A stretch of 64,000 nucleotides of DNA. Source: Candidatus Caccoplasma merdavium (GTDB taxonomy: Bacteria > Bacteroidota > Bacteroidia > Bacteroidales > UBA11471). Both the position numbers and the translations under genes were made by a program. The DNA is taken from positions 62,001-126,000 of the forward strand of contig DVLI01000019.1 in the NCBI GenBank assembly GCA_018715595.1, written 5' to 3'. This document shows positions 30,958 through 39,130 of the stretch, one piece after another. The notes below the pieces were generated by a model. It was not told where the DNA came from. It did no database searches and was given only the letters and a program-made list of their open reading frames with translations. Numbering within the stretch: the first letter of the stretch is position 1; every line of letters starts with the position of its first letter.

Positions 30958-31015
30958 TGTAACCCTAAACTAAAAAAGATGTAACCCTAAACTGTAACCC
31001 TTAATGTAACCCTAA
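30958..31015 (+). repeat. Four TGTAACCCTAA direct repeats
   Basis: Starts at 30958, 30980, 30993 and 31005, so spacings of 22, 13 and 12 bp. The first two extend to TGTAACCCTAAAC. The third has one changed base (CCCTTAA). Could be sites for a regulator or transposase; not resolved from sequence alone. Confidence 0.6.
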
Positions 31016-31431
31016 TGCCAAAAGCACCTATTTTGGACATAAAAAGAGAGGTCGGCAGACCTTCCACAACCGCATCACCAAAATGCCGTTAAATTTGCGC
31101 TCTAAACCCATTCAAGCATCCATTCCTTAGAACAACCCCCAAACCACCTGAAATAAGCATAGATTGCTTGATTATAGCCCATTTATTGCATACTGTGTCA
31201 TTGCCAGACAACCCGGCATGAAAGGAACAGCCGGTTTTGAATGAAAGAATAGTACTCAATACACCCGAAGGCGTTTGAATAGCAGCCAGTACGCCTTCAA
31301 ATGCCCATTGACAAAGGATTTTAGGGGAAAGAATAAAAAAGGACGCAAATCGCATGATTACGCCCCTTTAAATTATACGCAAATTATAAAGATCGTCGTT
31401 TTAAGCCTCGGGAATTATACCGAAATTATAG

Positions 31432-31468
31432 CAAATTATACGTTTCGTTTTATTGGCCCAATCAGGCA
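31432..31468 (-). repeat. Inner end repeat (transposase-binding site candidate)
   Basis: Read on the minus strand it starts TGCCTGATTGGGCC and continues AATAAAACGAAACGTATAA. It matches the terminal repeat at 31521-31556 at most positions; outer edges are 88 bp apart. The AATTATA motif it contains recurs several times farther inside (31371-31431). Confidence 0.55.
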
Positions 31469-31520
31469 AGTATTTATAACAAACTAAACAACAAACAATT
31501 AAACAAGCTATTCACTATCT

Positions 31521-31556
31521 GTCAATATACGCTTCGTTTTATGCCCCATATAGGCA
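31521..31556 (-). repeat. Terminal end repeat; predicted prophage boundary
   Basis: On the minus strand TGCCTATATGGGGC then ATAAAACGAAGCGTATATT. The terminal TG at 31556-31555 is the conserved dinucleotide of Mu-type ends. 31557-31561 (ATTTT) would then be the 5 bp target duplication. The other copy lies outside the window, so this cannot be confirmed here. Confidence 0.5.
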
Positions 31557-31597
31557 ATTTTTGTGGAGATAAAAAGCGAGAAGTTTTTTATCGGGAA

Positions 31598-31632
31598 CGG
31601 AGGATTCTTTGCGAAAAGATTCTCCGTTTTTT
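31598..31632 (+). terminator. Host terminator next to the prophage end
   Basis: Stem-loop at 31598-31627 with a T-run on the plus strand (31626-31632). No plus-strand gene precedes it except the prophage, so it probably belongs to a host gene now on the far side of the insertion. Confidence 0.55.
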
Positions 31633-31647
31633 AGAGCAGGCATTGAC

Positions 31648-32472
31648 TTAATTGTCCAGTAATGACTCTATGTCTTCGGCCTTGAATCCCAACGAAATGG
31701 CTTTTTCAAAATCTTTTTTGGCTTCGGCTTTTTCAAAACGGGCCAGTTTCAGCTTGCCGCGCATGACATAGACGAGTGGGTCGTCGGGGGAGAGTTGCCG
31801 CGCCATCTCGATGTCTTCGGCGGCGCGGGAGTATTGTCGGTTGTAGTAGTAGGCTTCGGCGCGGTTGAGGTAGAGCGACGAGAGGTTGGGGTTGGCCCGT
31901 AAGACTTGGGTGTAAAGGTCGATGGCTTGGACATAAAATTCCCGGCATTTCATCAGGGCGGCCAGTCCGATGCGGGCATTGGCGCTTTTGTCGTTGATGG
32001 AGAGCAACTGCTCGAAATCGCGGCGAGCCGACGCCGTGTCGTTCAGTTCCAGGGAGATAAGCCCTCTGCGATAGAGCGCCTCTTCATTCTTGTCGTCGAT
32101 GAAAAGTATATGTGAATAGTCTTCCTTGGCCTGTTGCAGGCTGTCCATTTCGGCCCACAATGCCGCCCTGTTGTAGAGTAGTGTGAGTGACTTGGGCGAC
32201 ATGACCAGGGCGTTGTTGTAGGAGCGGAGGGATTCGGTGAGTTTGCCCATGTTGCGCTGTATGGTGCCGAGGTTGGAGAGCAGGAGCACGTTCCCGGGAT
32301 TGGCCGGCTCGGTGCGCAGGGCTTGCAGAAGCGCCTGTTCGGCTTTGTCGAGGCGGCCGTTGTCGATGTAATAAAAAGAGGAATCGATATATTCGGTATA
32401 AGACTGGGCCTTGGCCGGGAAGGCCGTTGCCGCCAGGGCTACAATGGCAGCTGTCACGATGCGCAGTTTCAT
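31648..32472 (-). CDS. Secreted/periplasmic TPR-repeat protein
   Basis: A 274-residue protein with start at MKLRIVTAAIVALAATAFPAKA, a classical signal peptide ending AKA-Q; an ATG 27 bp upstream would only extend it with a non-conserved stretch. From residue ~25 to the end it consists of tetratricopeptide repeats (ALLQALRTEPANPGNVLLLSNLG, SYNNALVMSPKSLTLLYNRAALW, YSHILFIDDKNEEALYRRG, IDLYTQVLRANPNLSSLYLNRAEAYY, and others). Acts as a protein-interaction scaffold, partner unknown. Confidence 0.75.
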   Translation of the reverse strand: MKLRIVTAAIVALAATAFPAKAQSYTEYIDSSFYYIDNGRLDKAEQALLQALRTEPANPGNVLLLSNLGTIQRNMGKLTESLRSYNNALVMSPKSLTLLYNRAALWAEMDSLQQAKEDYSHILFIDDKNEEALYRRGLISLELNDTASARRDFEQLLSINDKSANARIGLAALMKCREFYVQAIDLYTQVLRANPNLSSLYLNRAEAYYYNRQYSRAAEDIEMARQLSPDDPLVYVMRGKLKLARFEKAEAKKDFEKAISLGFKAEDIESLLDN

Positions 32473-32590
32473 GTGGAGAGCATTTGGTTCTTGTTGCAAA
32501 GTAATGCAATTTCTTTTTTCCTTCGCAGCCGGGTACCCCCTTTTTACGGAGATTTATGATTTGGTGTGTTGTGCTATCATTTTTTTACCC

Positions 32591-32598
32591 TATTTTTG
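32591..32598 (+). promoter_or_regulatory. -7 box TATTTTTG for the clostripain-MscS operon
   Basis: TATTTTTG fits TAnnTTTG; a TTG at 32569-32571 lies 19 bp upstream as a weak -33 element. Confidence 0.4.
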
Positions 32599-32628
32599 TG
32601 CTTCGAACCAAAGATACCGACAATTCTC

Positions 32629-33849
32629 ATGCGGCTACTCATATCGACATATATATTGATGGCCCTTTGCGTGGCGCTGTTATTCCCGTCGTGCTGCGAT
32701 TCCCATAAAAATGATGTTTCGCCAGCCGGAGGTGACACATGCGACTGCACGGTATTGGTCTACATGGTGGGAAGCAACACCCTGAGCGGCTTTGTCGAGA
32801 GTAATATTTCCGACATGAAAAAGGCGGTGGGGAAAGGCGCGTTGCACAACGGGAACCTGTTGCTTTACATCGACCGCTACGGAACCCCCACGCTCGAACG
32901 CCTTTCGCTCGAAAACGGCACGGTGAAGCGCACCGTGGAGCGCTCCTATGACGACCGTAATTCGGCCTCGTCGGAGGTGATGGCATCGGTCATCGAGGAG
33001 GTGAAGGCGCTATATCCGGCATCGACATTCGGGCTTGTCCTGTGGTCTCATGCCAATGGCTGGTATCCGGCACATATCGATACCGACTTGGCTCTGTTGC
33101 GTTCCACGCGTTCGTTCGGTGACGACGGGGGAGAGGCGATGAACATCGATGAGATTGCTGCGGCCATACCCGATTCCACGTTCGATTTTATCCTTTGTGA
33201 TGCCTGTTATTTAGGCGCTTCTGAGGTGGCCTATGATTTGCGGGCGGAGTGCCGGTATTATGTCGCTTCGCCGGCGGCGGTGATGGGTGCCGGCTTTCCC
33301 TATGAAGAGGTCATTACCCACCTCTTTTCCCTGGAAAAGCCCTTGGTCGGGAAGTTGACAGAGGTTTGCCGTTCTTATATGGACTATTATCGCTCCTATC
33401 GTGACCCTTACGGGGCGGTTTCGCTCGTCGACATGAGTGCGCTCGACCTTCTGGCCCAGTCGGTAAACAGGGCTTTGCGCCACCAAACCGACTCTTTGGC
33501 CGTCGATTCGGTACAACAATATTCCCAGGAACGGGGTCTGAGCATCAGTTACCAAAAACTTTTTTTCGACCTCGATGATTATGTCGCCCGAGTATGTGCC
33601 GATTCGTCGGCGTATGCTTATTTTGCCGATTGTCTCGACCACACCGTGCTTTATGCCGATGCCACGGAGCGTTATCTCTCTTTGGTCTCGGGCGTGTGGT
33701 GTAGTTATCCGTTGGAGAAATATTGCGGTCTCTCGGCTTACATACCCGGTGCCGTGGCCGACAGCGACGAGGTCATCGACTTGTATTATCGCACCTTGGC
33801 CTGGTATAAGAAAGTCTATGCCGGCATCGATGAAATTTTGATAAAGTAA
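32629..33849 (+). CDS. Clostripain-family (C11) cysteine peptidase lipoprotein
   Basis: A 406-residue protein. The start MRLLISTYILMALCV gives a lipoprotein signal with Cys at PSCCDSHKN. C11 features: TVLVYMVGSNTLSGFVESNISDM at the start of the fold; FGLVLWSHANGW with the catalytic His; FDFILCDACYLGASEVAYDL with the catalytic Cys; and YYVASPAAVMGAGFPYEEV. C11 peptidases cleave after Arg or Lys and often self-activate. Surface anchoring suggests a role outside the cytoplasm. The MscS gene follows after 7 bp, so the two are probably one operon. Confidence 0.85.
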   Translation: MRLLISTYILMALCVALLFPSCCDSHKNDVSPAGGDTCDCTVLVYMVGSNTLSGFVESNISDMKKAVGKGALHNGNLLLYIDRYGTPTLERLSLENGTVKRTVERSYDDRNSASSEVMASVIEEVKALYPASTFGLVLWSHANGWYPAHIDTDLALLRSTRSFGDDGGEAMNIDEIAAAIPDSTFDFILCDACYLGASEVAYDLRAECRYYVASPAAVMGAGFPYEEVITHLFSLEKPLVGKLTEVCRSYMDYYRSYRDPYGAVSLVDMSALDLLAQSVNRALRHQTDSLAVDSVQQYSQERGLSISYQKLFFDLDDYVARVCADSSAYAYFADCLDHTVLYADATERYLSLVSGVWCSYPLEKYCGLSAYIPGAVADSDEVIDLYYRTLAWYKKVYAGIDEILIK

Positions 33850-33856
33850 TTGTGAT

Positions 33857-34768
33857 ATGAAACTTCTTGACATTGATCTTACCTCGGGAATCATCGCGGC
33901 TTCGGATACGACGAATGTCGTACAAATCAAAGAGGTGGTCGAAAAATATGCCGGTATGACAGCCGATGAGATACTGACGTCTTTGTTGTCGAAATTGTTG
34001 GCGTTCGGCTTGAAGTTTGTCGGTGCATTGGTCGTCTTTTTTGTGGGGCGCTGGCTGATGAACCGTTTTTGTAATTTCATCATCAAGTTGCTTACGCGTC
34101 GTCATGTCGAGCCGTCGGTGCAGTCGTTTTTGCGCAGTTTTATCAACATCACGTTGATGCTCGTATTGGTGGTGATGGTTATTGGCATTTTTGGTATCAA
34201 CACCACGTCATTTGTCGCCCTTTTCGCTTCGGCCGGAGTTGCCATCAGCATGGCGCTGAGCGGTTCGTTGCAAAATTTTGCCGGTGGTCTCATGATATTG
34301 GTCTTCAAACCCTACAAGGTGGGCGATTTTATCGAGGCACAGGGGCAGAGTGGCACGGTGAAGGAGATACAGATTTTCAATACGGTGCTGATTACCGGCG
34401 ACAACCGGACGATTTTCGTGCCCAATGGAAATCTCTCGAACGACATCATCGTCAACTATTCCCGAGCCGGAGTGCGTCGGGTGGAGTGGACTTTCGGTAT
34501 CGGTTATGGCGACCGCTACGAGACGGCCAAGAAAGTCCTTGCGGAGCTCCTCGAAGCCGATGCCCGCATCTTGCGCGAACCGCCCGTTTTTATCGCCCTC
34601 CACTCCCTGGGCGATAGTTCGGTGAATGTGCTGGTCAGGGCTTGGGTGGCTACCGAAGATTACTGGAATGTCTATTATGATCTTAACCGAAAGGTTTACA
34701 AGGCATTCGCCGATAATGATGTGAATATCCCCTATCCGCAGATGGACGTGCATCTGATAAAAGACTAA
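33857..34768 (+). CDS. mscS: Small-conductance mechanosensitive channel MscS
   Basis: A 303-residue protein, close to E. coli MscS (286). Three predicted membrane helices: ~50-75, ~95-120 (NITLMLVLVVMVIGIFGI) and the pore-lining helix (ASAGVAISMALSGSLQNFAGG). The beta domain then follows with FKPYKVGDFIEAQGQSGTVKEIQIFNTVL and TIFVPNGNLSNDIIVNYS, both diagnostic, and the mixed alpha/beta C-terminal cage. It opens under membrane tension to release solutes during hypo-osmotic shock. Transcribed with the clostripain gene. Confidence 0.9.
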   Translation: MKLLDIDLTSGIIAASDTTNVVQIKEVVEKYAGMTADEILTSLLSKLLAFGLKFVGALVVFFVGRWLMNRFCNFIIKLLTRRHVEPSVQSFLRSFINITLMLVLVVMVIGIFGINTTSFVALFASAGVAISMALSGSLQNFAGGLMILVFKPYKVGDFIEAQGQSGTVKEIQIFNTVLITGDNRTIFVPNGNLSNDIIVNYSRAGVRRVEWTFGIGYGDRYETAKKVLAELLEADARILREPPVFIALHSLGDSSVNVLVRAWVATEDYWNVYYDLNRKVYKAFADNDVNIPYPQMDVHLIKD

Positions 34769-34967
34769 TCTTTTTTGCTTTTTTATAAGAGTCGTATCTC
34801 TTTCTTTGAGGAGAAATGACTATCTTTACAGCTGCAAAATTTTTTTGCAGTACACGCTTACTGTTTTTTGCGGGGCGATGGCCCCGCCGTCTTTATGTCG
34901 CCCAAGGGCGATAATCCTTATAAACAGGCGTGTCTTTCGGCTTCCGAAGAAAATAAAACACTATATA

Positions 34968-36695
34968 ATGGTAAGCAAATGGAACTACGTGCCCCTTACC
35001 GAAGAAGAAAAGCATATCGAAAAACGATTGGCAGAGACCCTGTCGATAAGCCCTGCCATATGCACACTTCTGGCTCAGCGAGGGGTAAAAACAGAAGAGC
35101 AAGCTAAGAAATTTTTCCGACCACAACTGTCCGATTTGTATGATCCGTTTTTGCTGAAAGATATGGATAAGGCCGTTGCGCGCCTCAACCAGGCCATGGG
35201 AGCCAAAGAAAAAATCCTTATCTATGGCGATTATGATGTCGACGGAACTACCGCAGTGGCATTGGTCTACAAGTTCTTGAACAATTTCTATTCCAACATC
35301 GACTATTACATTCCCGACCGTTATGACGAGGGTTACGGCATTTCGATAAAAGGCATCGACTATGCGGCCGAAAACGGTTTTACGTTGGTTATTGCGCTCG
35401 ACTGCGGCATCAAGGCCGTGGAGAAAGTGGCTTATGCCAAGGAACGCGGGGTCGATTTCATCATCTGTGACCACCATGTGCCCGACGATGAGTTGCCCCA
35501 TGCGGTTGCCGTGCTCGATGCCAAACGCGACGACGATGCCTATCCTTACAGTCACTTGTCGGGTTGCGGCGTGGGATTCAAGTTCATGCAAGGCTTTGCC
35601 ACCAGTAACAACATCAGCATCGAACAGTTCTTGTTCCCGTTGCTCGATATGGTGGCCGTGAGCATCGCTTCGGACATTGTGCCGATTACCGACGAGAACC
35701 GTATCCTGGCCTATCACGGCCTGCGGCGCCTCAATTCCAACCCGAGCCTTGGCCTGCAAGGCATTATCAATGTCTGCGGGTTGCGCGGGAAAGAAATCAC
35801 CATCAGCGACATCGTGTTCAAGATAGGCCCCCGCATCAATGCATCGGGTCGTATGCAGTCGGGTAAAGAGGCCGTCGACTTGCTGGTCTCCAAAGATGCA
35901 TCGACCGCCATGAAAAAGAGTCACGACATCAACCAGTATAACGAAGACCGCAAGGAACTCGACAAGAAGGTGACGGAAGAGGCCAGTCAATTACTCGAAC
36001 AGCGTCCCGACTTCGACGACCGCAAATCCATTGTCATCTACAATGCCGAGTGGCACAAGGGCATCATCGGTATCGTGGCTTCCCGTCTCACCGAGCTTTA
36101 CTATCGTCCGTCGGTCGTGCTCACCCTCTCCAATGGGTTGGTTACCGGTTCGGCTCGTTCGGTACAGGGATTTGATGTGTATAAAGCCGTGGAGTCGTGT
36201 CGCGATTTGCTCGAAAATTTCGGCGGTCACACCTATGCTGCCGGTCTCTCCCTGCGGGAGGAAAATGTGGACCGCTTTATCGACCGCTTTGAAAACTATG
36301 TGGCCGAGAATATTCTTCTCGAACAGACTTGTCCCCAAATCGACATCGACATGGAGTTGGGTTTCGATGAGATTACGTCGGGATTCTACACCTGTTTGAA
36401 ACAGTTCAGTCCTGTCGGGCCGGGCAATATGAAGCCGGTCTTCTCGACATTGGGCGTTGTCGATGCCGGTTCCCGGCTCGTGGGTCGCAATCAAGAACAC
36501 CTCAAACTCGAAGTGCGCGACTTGCGCTCGTCCATCACGATGAGTGGCATAGCGTTTGGCATGCACGAGCATTATGCCCATATCAAAAGCGGGGCTCCGT
36601 TTGACATCTGTTACACCATCGAAGAAAACAATTTCAAGGGCGTCACGTCGATACAGTTGCAAATAAAAGACATACGTCCTTCGGCCAAGCGATGA
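34968..36695 (+). CDS. recJ: Single-stranded-DNA exonuclease RecJ
   Basis: A 575-residue protein. The start MVSKWNYVPLTEEEK was chosen because the longer frame begins in a GC-rich leader with hairpins (34835-34855 and 34872-34890). Motif I YGDYDVDGTTA, motif II ALDCG, motif III ICDHHVPDDELPHA (the DHH that names the family), the DHHA1 region HKGIIGIVASRL, then GGHTYAAGLSL and an OB-like C-terminal domain (QIDIDMELGFDEI). 5'-3' exonuclease for recombination and mismatch repair. Confidence 0.93.
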   Translation: MVSKWNYVPLTEEEKHIEKRLAETLSISPAICTLLAQRGVKTEEQAKKFFRPQLSDLYDPFLLKDMDKAVARLNQAMGAKEKILIYGDYDVDGTTAVALVYKFLNNFYSNIDYYIPDRYDEGYGISIKGIDYAAENGFTLVIALDCGIKAVEKVAYAKERGVDFIICDHHVPDDELPHAVAVLDAKRDDDAYPYSHLSGCGVGFKFMQGFATSNNISIEQFLFPLLDMVAVSIASDIVPITDENRILAYHGLRRLNSNPSLGLQGIINVCGLRGKEITISDIVFKIGPRINASGRMQSGKEAVDLLVSKDASTAMKKSHDINQYNEDRKELDKKVTEEASQLLEQRPDFDDRKSIVIYNAEWHKGIIGIVASRLTELYYRPSVVLTLSNGLVTGSARSVQGFDVYKAVESCRDLLENFGGHTYAAGLSLREENVDRFIDRFENYVAENILLEQTCPQIDIDMELGFDEITSGFYTCLKQFSPVGPGNMKPVFSTLGVVDAGSRLVGRNQEHLKLEVRDLRSSITMSGIAFGMHEHYAHIKSGAPFDICYTIEENNFKGVTSIQLQIKDIRPSAKR

Positions 36696-36718
36696 CTGAC
36701 CGAAGGGAAAAAATACAA

Positions 36719-36757
36719 AGCGGAGGAAGGATATTGTCCTTCCTCCGCTATTTTTTT
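36719..36757 (+). terminator. Terminator after recJ
   Basis: Perfect 13 bp stem (36719-36731 / 36737-36749) with a 5 nt loop and seven Ts. Confidence 0.85.
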
Positions 36758-36775
36758 GCCTTGTGCGGCTGAGGA

Positions 36776-37411
36776 TTAGAATGCCAGTCCGACTCTGAAT
36801 CCGATATTGTGCAGGCCGTCGACCTTGTATATGAGCAGATGGTTCTGGTTGGAGGCGTAGTCGTAGTAGAAGGCCATGTGGAAGCCAAACAGGTTGGGCC
36901 CCATCGGGAATATGTTCACGCCGATTTCGGGCGATACGAAAACGCCCCATTTTTCATTGCTGGTGCTGTAAACATTGTAATACGAAGTCGTTTTGCAATA
37001 TTGCGCACCTACTTTGACTCCGGCGTATGGAGCAAACTTCTTTTCGGGCATGAAACGGTAACGGAAGGCGGCTCCGAAAGGCATCTGGAACAGCATGTGC
37101 TGCTGGTCGCAGGTGAGTTGGGAGGTGGCCGAGAGATGGAGTGTCTGAGTGTCGATGTACTCATTGTTGGTGTGGAAGGCCATAAACAGTCCGACGCCGG
37201 CGTTGGGGGTGATGTAGTAACCGCCTTCGAAGTTCATGCCCCAACCGCTGGCCTTGTCAGAGAATCCGTTGTTGAGCGGTATGTTGAATTGCCAGTCGAT
37301 ATTGGCATAGCCTTTTTTTGCGGGAGCCTGTGCCCAACCTATTGAGGGCAGGAGGCATGATAGCGCGCACACAAAAACGATGCGCAGTCGATTGATGCAA
37401 GTTGTTTTCAT
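36776..37411 (-). CDS. Outer-membrane beta-barrel protein
   Basis: A 211-residue protein with a signal peptide (MKTTCINRLRIVFVCALSCLLPSIGWAQA) and alternating aromatic/hydrophobic strands typical of a small barrel (GWGMNFEGGYYITPNAGVGLFMAFH, YAGVKVGAQYCKTTSYY, GFHMAFYYDYASNQN) ending in a terminal Phe (GFRVGLAF), the usual C-terminal strand signature of outer-membrane barrels. Substrate or role unknown. A DUF4136 lipoprotein gene lies just upstream on the same strand and may be functionally linked. Confidence 0.7.
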   Translation of the reverse strand: MKTTCINRLRIVFVCALSCLLPSIGWAQAPAKKGYANIDWQFNIPLNNGFSDKASGWGMNFEGGYYITPNAGVGLFMAFHTNNEYIDTQTLHLSATSQLTCDQQHMLFQMPFGAAFRYRFMPEKKFAPYAGVKVGAQYCKTTSYYNVYSTSNEKWGVFVSPEIGVNIFPMGPNLFGFHMAFYYDYASNQNHLLIYKVDGLHNIGFRVGLAF

Positions 37412-37421
37412 AAGTTTATAA

Positions 37422-38051
37422 TCAGTTTTGAATATTCAGGTAAGACGATTGTTTGAAAGCCTGGTTGATGGCCTCGACAGAGAGTTGCAGGTTGATTTTG
37501 TTCGACGAGTAGAGCAGGCCCGACATGTAGGCGTTCCAGATGATGGGGATTTTTTTCGTTTCGGCGTCGAGTTTTACCAATTCGATGAGAAGAGAACCGG
37601 TCGAATAATTGTATGACACCGTGTAAGGGTAATACCAACTGTTCCAGTATCCGCCCCAATAACCGGGGTACCAGTAACCGGGATAGTCCCACCACCAGTA
37701 AGGGCTGCTGTAATTGGTAAAATAATAGGTGCTCTCGACATAACTCATCTGTATGCCGACATTGGCGTATTCTTTCTGTGAGACGCGCGAAAAGCCGTAC
37801 GAAGTCATGTTGTCGACTACGGCCATGATAAGTTCTTCGGCCTGCTGGTCTTTCCAATAAGTGGGCGTTTTGCTCGAAGAGATGAGCAAGATGCTGTCGG
37901 GAATGTAGAAAAATTCGAAATCACTGAATTTTTCGCTGGTGTCATAGTCGGTGAAAACGAGAAAGTTACCGCTGAGTTTCGATGTGTCAGGCTCTTTTTG
38001 GCAGGAGGCCATAAAAAGTAAGACGAGGAGGAGGGGGGTTAGTTTTTTCAT
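37422..38051 (-). CDS. DUF4136-like lipoprotein with a Tyr/Trp-rich segment
   Basis: A 209-residue protein. The start MKKLTPLLLVLLFMASCQKEP gives a lipoprotein signal with Cys at MASC. Conserved family features are DYDTSEKFSDFEFFYIPD and the end LNQAFKQSSYLNIQ-like helix. A striking stretch of aromatic residues at residues ~120-150 (PYWWWDYPGYWYPGY...) is typical of Bacteroidales DUF4136 proteins. Outer-membrane associated, function unknown. Co-directional with the barrel gene. Confidence 0.7.
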   Translation of the reverse strand: MKKLTPLLLVLLFMASCQKEPDTSKLSGNFLVFTDYDTSEKFSDFEFFYIPDSILLISSSKTPTYWKDQQAEELIMAVVDNMTSYGFSRVSQKEYANVGIQMSYVESTYYFTNYSSPYWWWDYPGYWYPGYWGGYWNSWYYPYTVSYNYSTGSLLIELVKLDAETKKIPIIWNAYMSGLLYSSNKINLQLSVEAINQAFKQSSYLNIQN

Positions 38052-38134
38052 TTTTCTTCCCATTTTAGGTTATTATTAAGAATCTTTTCTCCTAATAACA
38101 CTTCTGTTTGGGGAAAGTTTGGGAATGAGGCGAT

Positions 38135-38788
38135 TTATTTAATGAAATATTCGTAAAATCCGGTTCCCACGCCCACCAACGACATGACAATGATGACGAT
38201 GCTTATGATGCGGTTGATGAGCCACAAGCTGCGAAGATTGAAGTGTGAACGCACCTTATTGATGATGTAGGTGATGGTAAACCACCAAATGAAGGCTCCG
38301 AGAATGATTGATACATAGCCGAGTATGTAGTGACCGGCCTTCATCTCGGGCAGGAAAAAGTTGAGCCGGGCAAAGAGACCGATGAGCAGCAGCAGAATGA
38401 GCGGGTTGGAAAGGGTGAGCAGGAATGAAGAGGCGAAGTCCTGGGTGAATGAGCTTTTCTGATTGAGTTTCTTGCGGATATTCCGCGCCGGATTTTGCCG
38501 GAACAGGTAGAGCCCGAACCCCGTGAGCACGAGACTGCCGATAATTTGTAGCGGCGCTTGGTGGGCCTCGATGAAGTCCACGACAATAGAGAGGCCCAAC
38601 CCCGTGAGTATGGCATAGCAGAGATCCGAGAGCGAAGCCCCGAGACCGGTGGCCAATCCCGAACGTCGCCCCTTGTTCAGGGTGCGTTGTATGCACAACA
38701 CACCGATGGGCCCCATCGGCGCCGATACCAGTATTCCGATGGCCAATCCTCTGATAATAATGTATATAAGCAACTCTATCGTGGACAT
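38135..38788 (-). CDS. LysE/RhtB-family amino-acid exporter
   Basis: A 217-residue protein. The start MSTIELLIYIIIRGLAIG is chosen because the promoter at 38835-38866 and its predicted start point lie within the longer frame. LysE pattern: helix 1 with AIGILVSAPMGPIGVLCIQRTLNKG (the PxGP motif), RRSGLATGLGASLSDLCYAIL, then five further hydrophobic helices. Six transmembrane segments in all. Exports amino acids or related compounds; the substrate cannot be told from sequence. Confidence 0.82.
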   Translation of the reverse strand: MSTIELLIYIIIRGLAIGILVSAPMGPIGVLCIQRTLNKGRRSGLATGLGASLSDLCYAILTGLGLSIVVDFIEAHQAPLQIIGSLVLTGFGLYLFRQNPARNIRKKLNQKSSFTQDFASSFLLTLSNPLILLLLIGLFARLNFFLPEMKAGHYILGYVSIILGAFIWWFTITYIINKVRSHFNLRSLWLINRIISIVIIVMSLVGVGTGFYEYFIK

Positions 38789-38834
38789 ACCCAAGTGACT
38801 GTAAACCGGTCGGCCGGTTGCTGTTTTGCCGGTG

Positions 38835-38866
38835 CAAATATAAGCAAATGAGAACGCCGAGACAAA
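38835..38866 (-). promoter_or_regulatory. Promoter of the LysE-family gene
   Basis: Minus strand TTTG (38866-38863), 20 nt spacer, TATATTTG (38842-38835). Exact consensus. Confidence 0.7.
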
Positions 38867-39058
38867 CGAAAATGAAGTTTTCAACTTTGACAGGTGTCGA
38901 GTGGCCTGCTATCTTGTATGAAGACAGGAAAAAACGCGCGCGGATAATAAGGCGTTTACACAAAAGTACGATGTCGCCCCGAATCCTGTATTCTCAAAAT
39001 ATCGCGCTTATTCCCAAAAATACTTTTTTTTATTGTTTTATAACCCGAGGCTTTTCAT

Positions 39059-39066
39059 TACATTTG
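39059..39066 (+). promoter_or_regulatory. -7 box TACATTTG of the purL operon
   Basis: Matches TAnnTTTG; T-rich -33 region upstream. It lies 65 bp before the purL start. The 38867-39058 stretch between it and the LysE promoter holds no gene. Confidence 0.5.
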
Positions 39067-39130
39067 CACACAAATAAACCCGTTCATACGATTATCCATT
39101 TCCGGTTATACACACATAAAACAATAGAGA

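Larger units (their letters stand above)
1..31556. mobile_element. Mu-like transposable prophage (partial, left part outside window)
   Basis: The block carries the set of genes that defines Mu-like phages: DDE transposase with its AAA partner, GemA and DUF3164 proteins, terminase, gp29-like portal, gpF/gpG-like head proteins, protease-scaffold, capsid, and contractile-tail genes from sheath to baseplate. A lysis group lies at the far end. The early end is placed at 31556, where an outward-facing repeat ends in the TG/CA dinucleotide typical of Mu ends and host sequence with a host terminator follows. The other end is not in the window. Order differs from Mu: the terminase-portal-F-G block (17144-22842) is on the opposite strand from the rest. 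Confidence 0.93.
30722..31556. other. Non-coding end region of the prophage (repeat-rich)
   Basis: 835 bp with no credible gene. Contents: A/T- and G-rich stretches with recurring GGTATTTTT (30850-30935); four direct repeats TGTAACCCTAA (30958-31015); small inverted repeats at 31049-31062 and 31267-31298; a cluster of AATTATA units (31370-31440); and two long outward-facing repeats (31432-31468, 31521-31556). This is the expected location of the transposase-binding sites and the transpositional enhancer-like control region. A minus-strand ORF of 88 codons at 31089-31355 looks non-coding. Confidence 0.6.

Noticed and set aside
31089-31355. 88-codon ORF in the prophage end region (minus strand)
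   Set aside because: Located in repeat-rich regulatory DNA, no recognisable motif, codon use unlike neighbours, no plausible ribosome-binding context.
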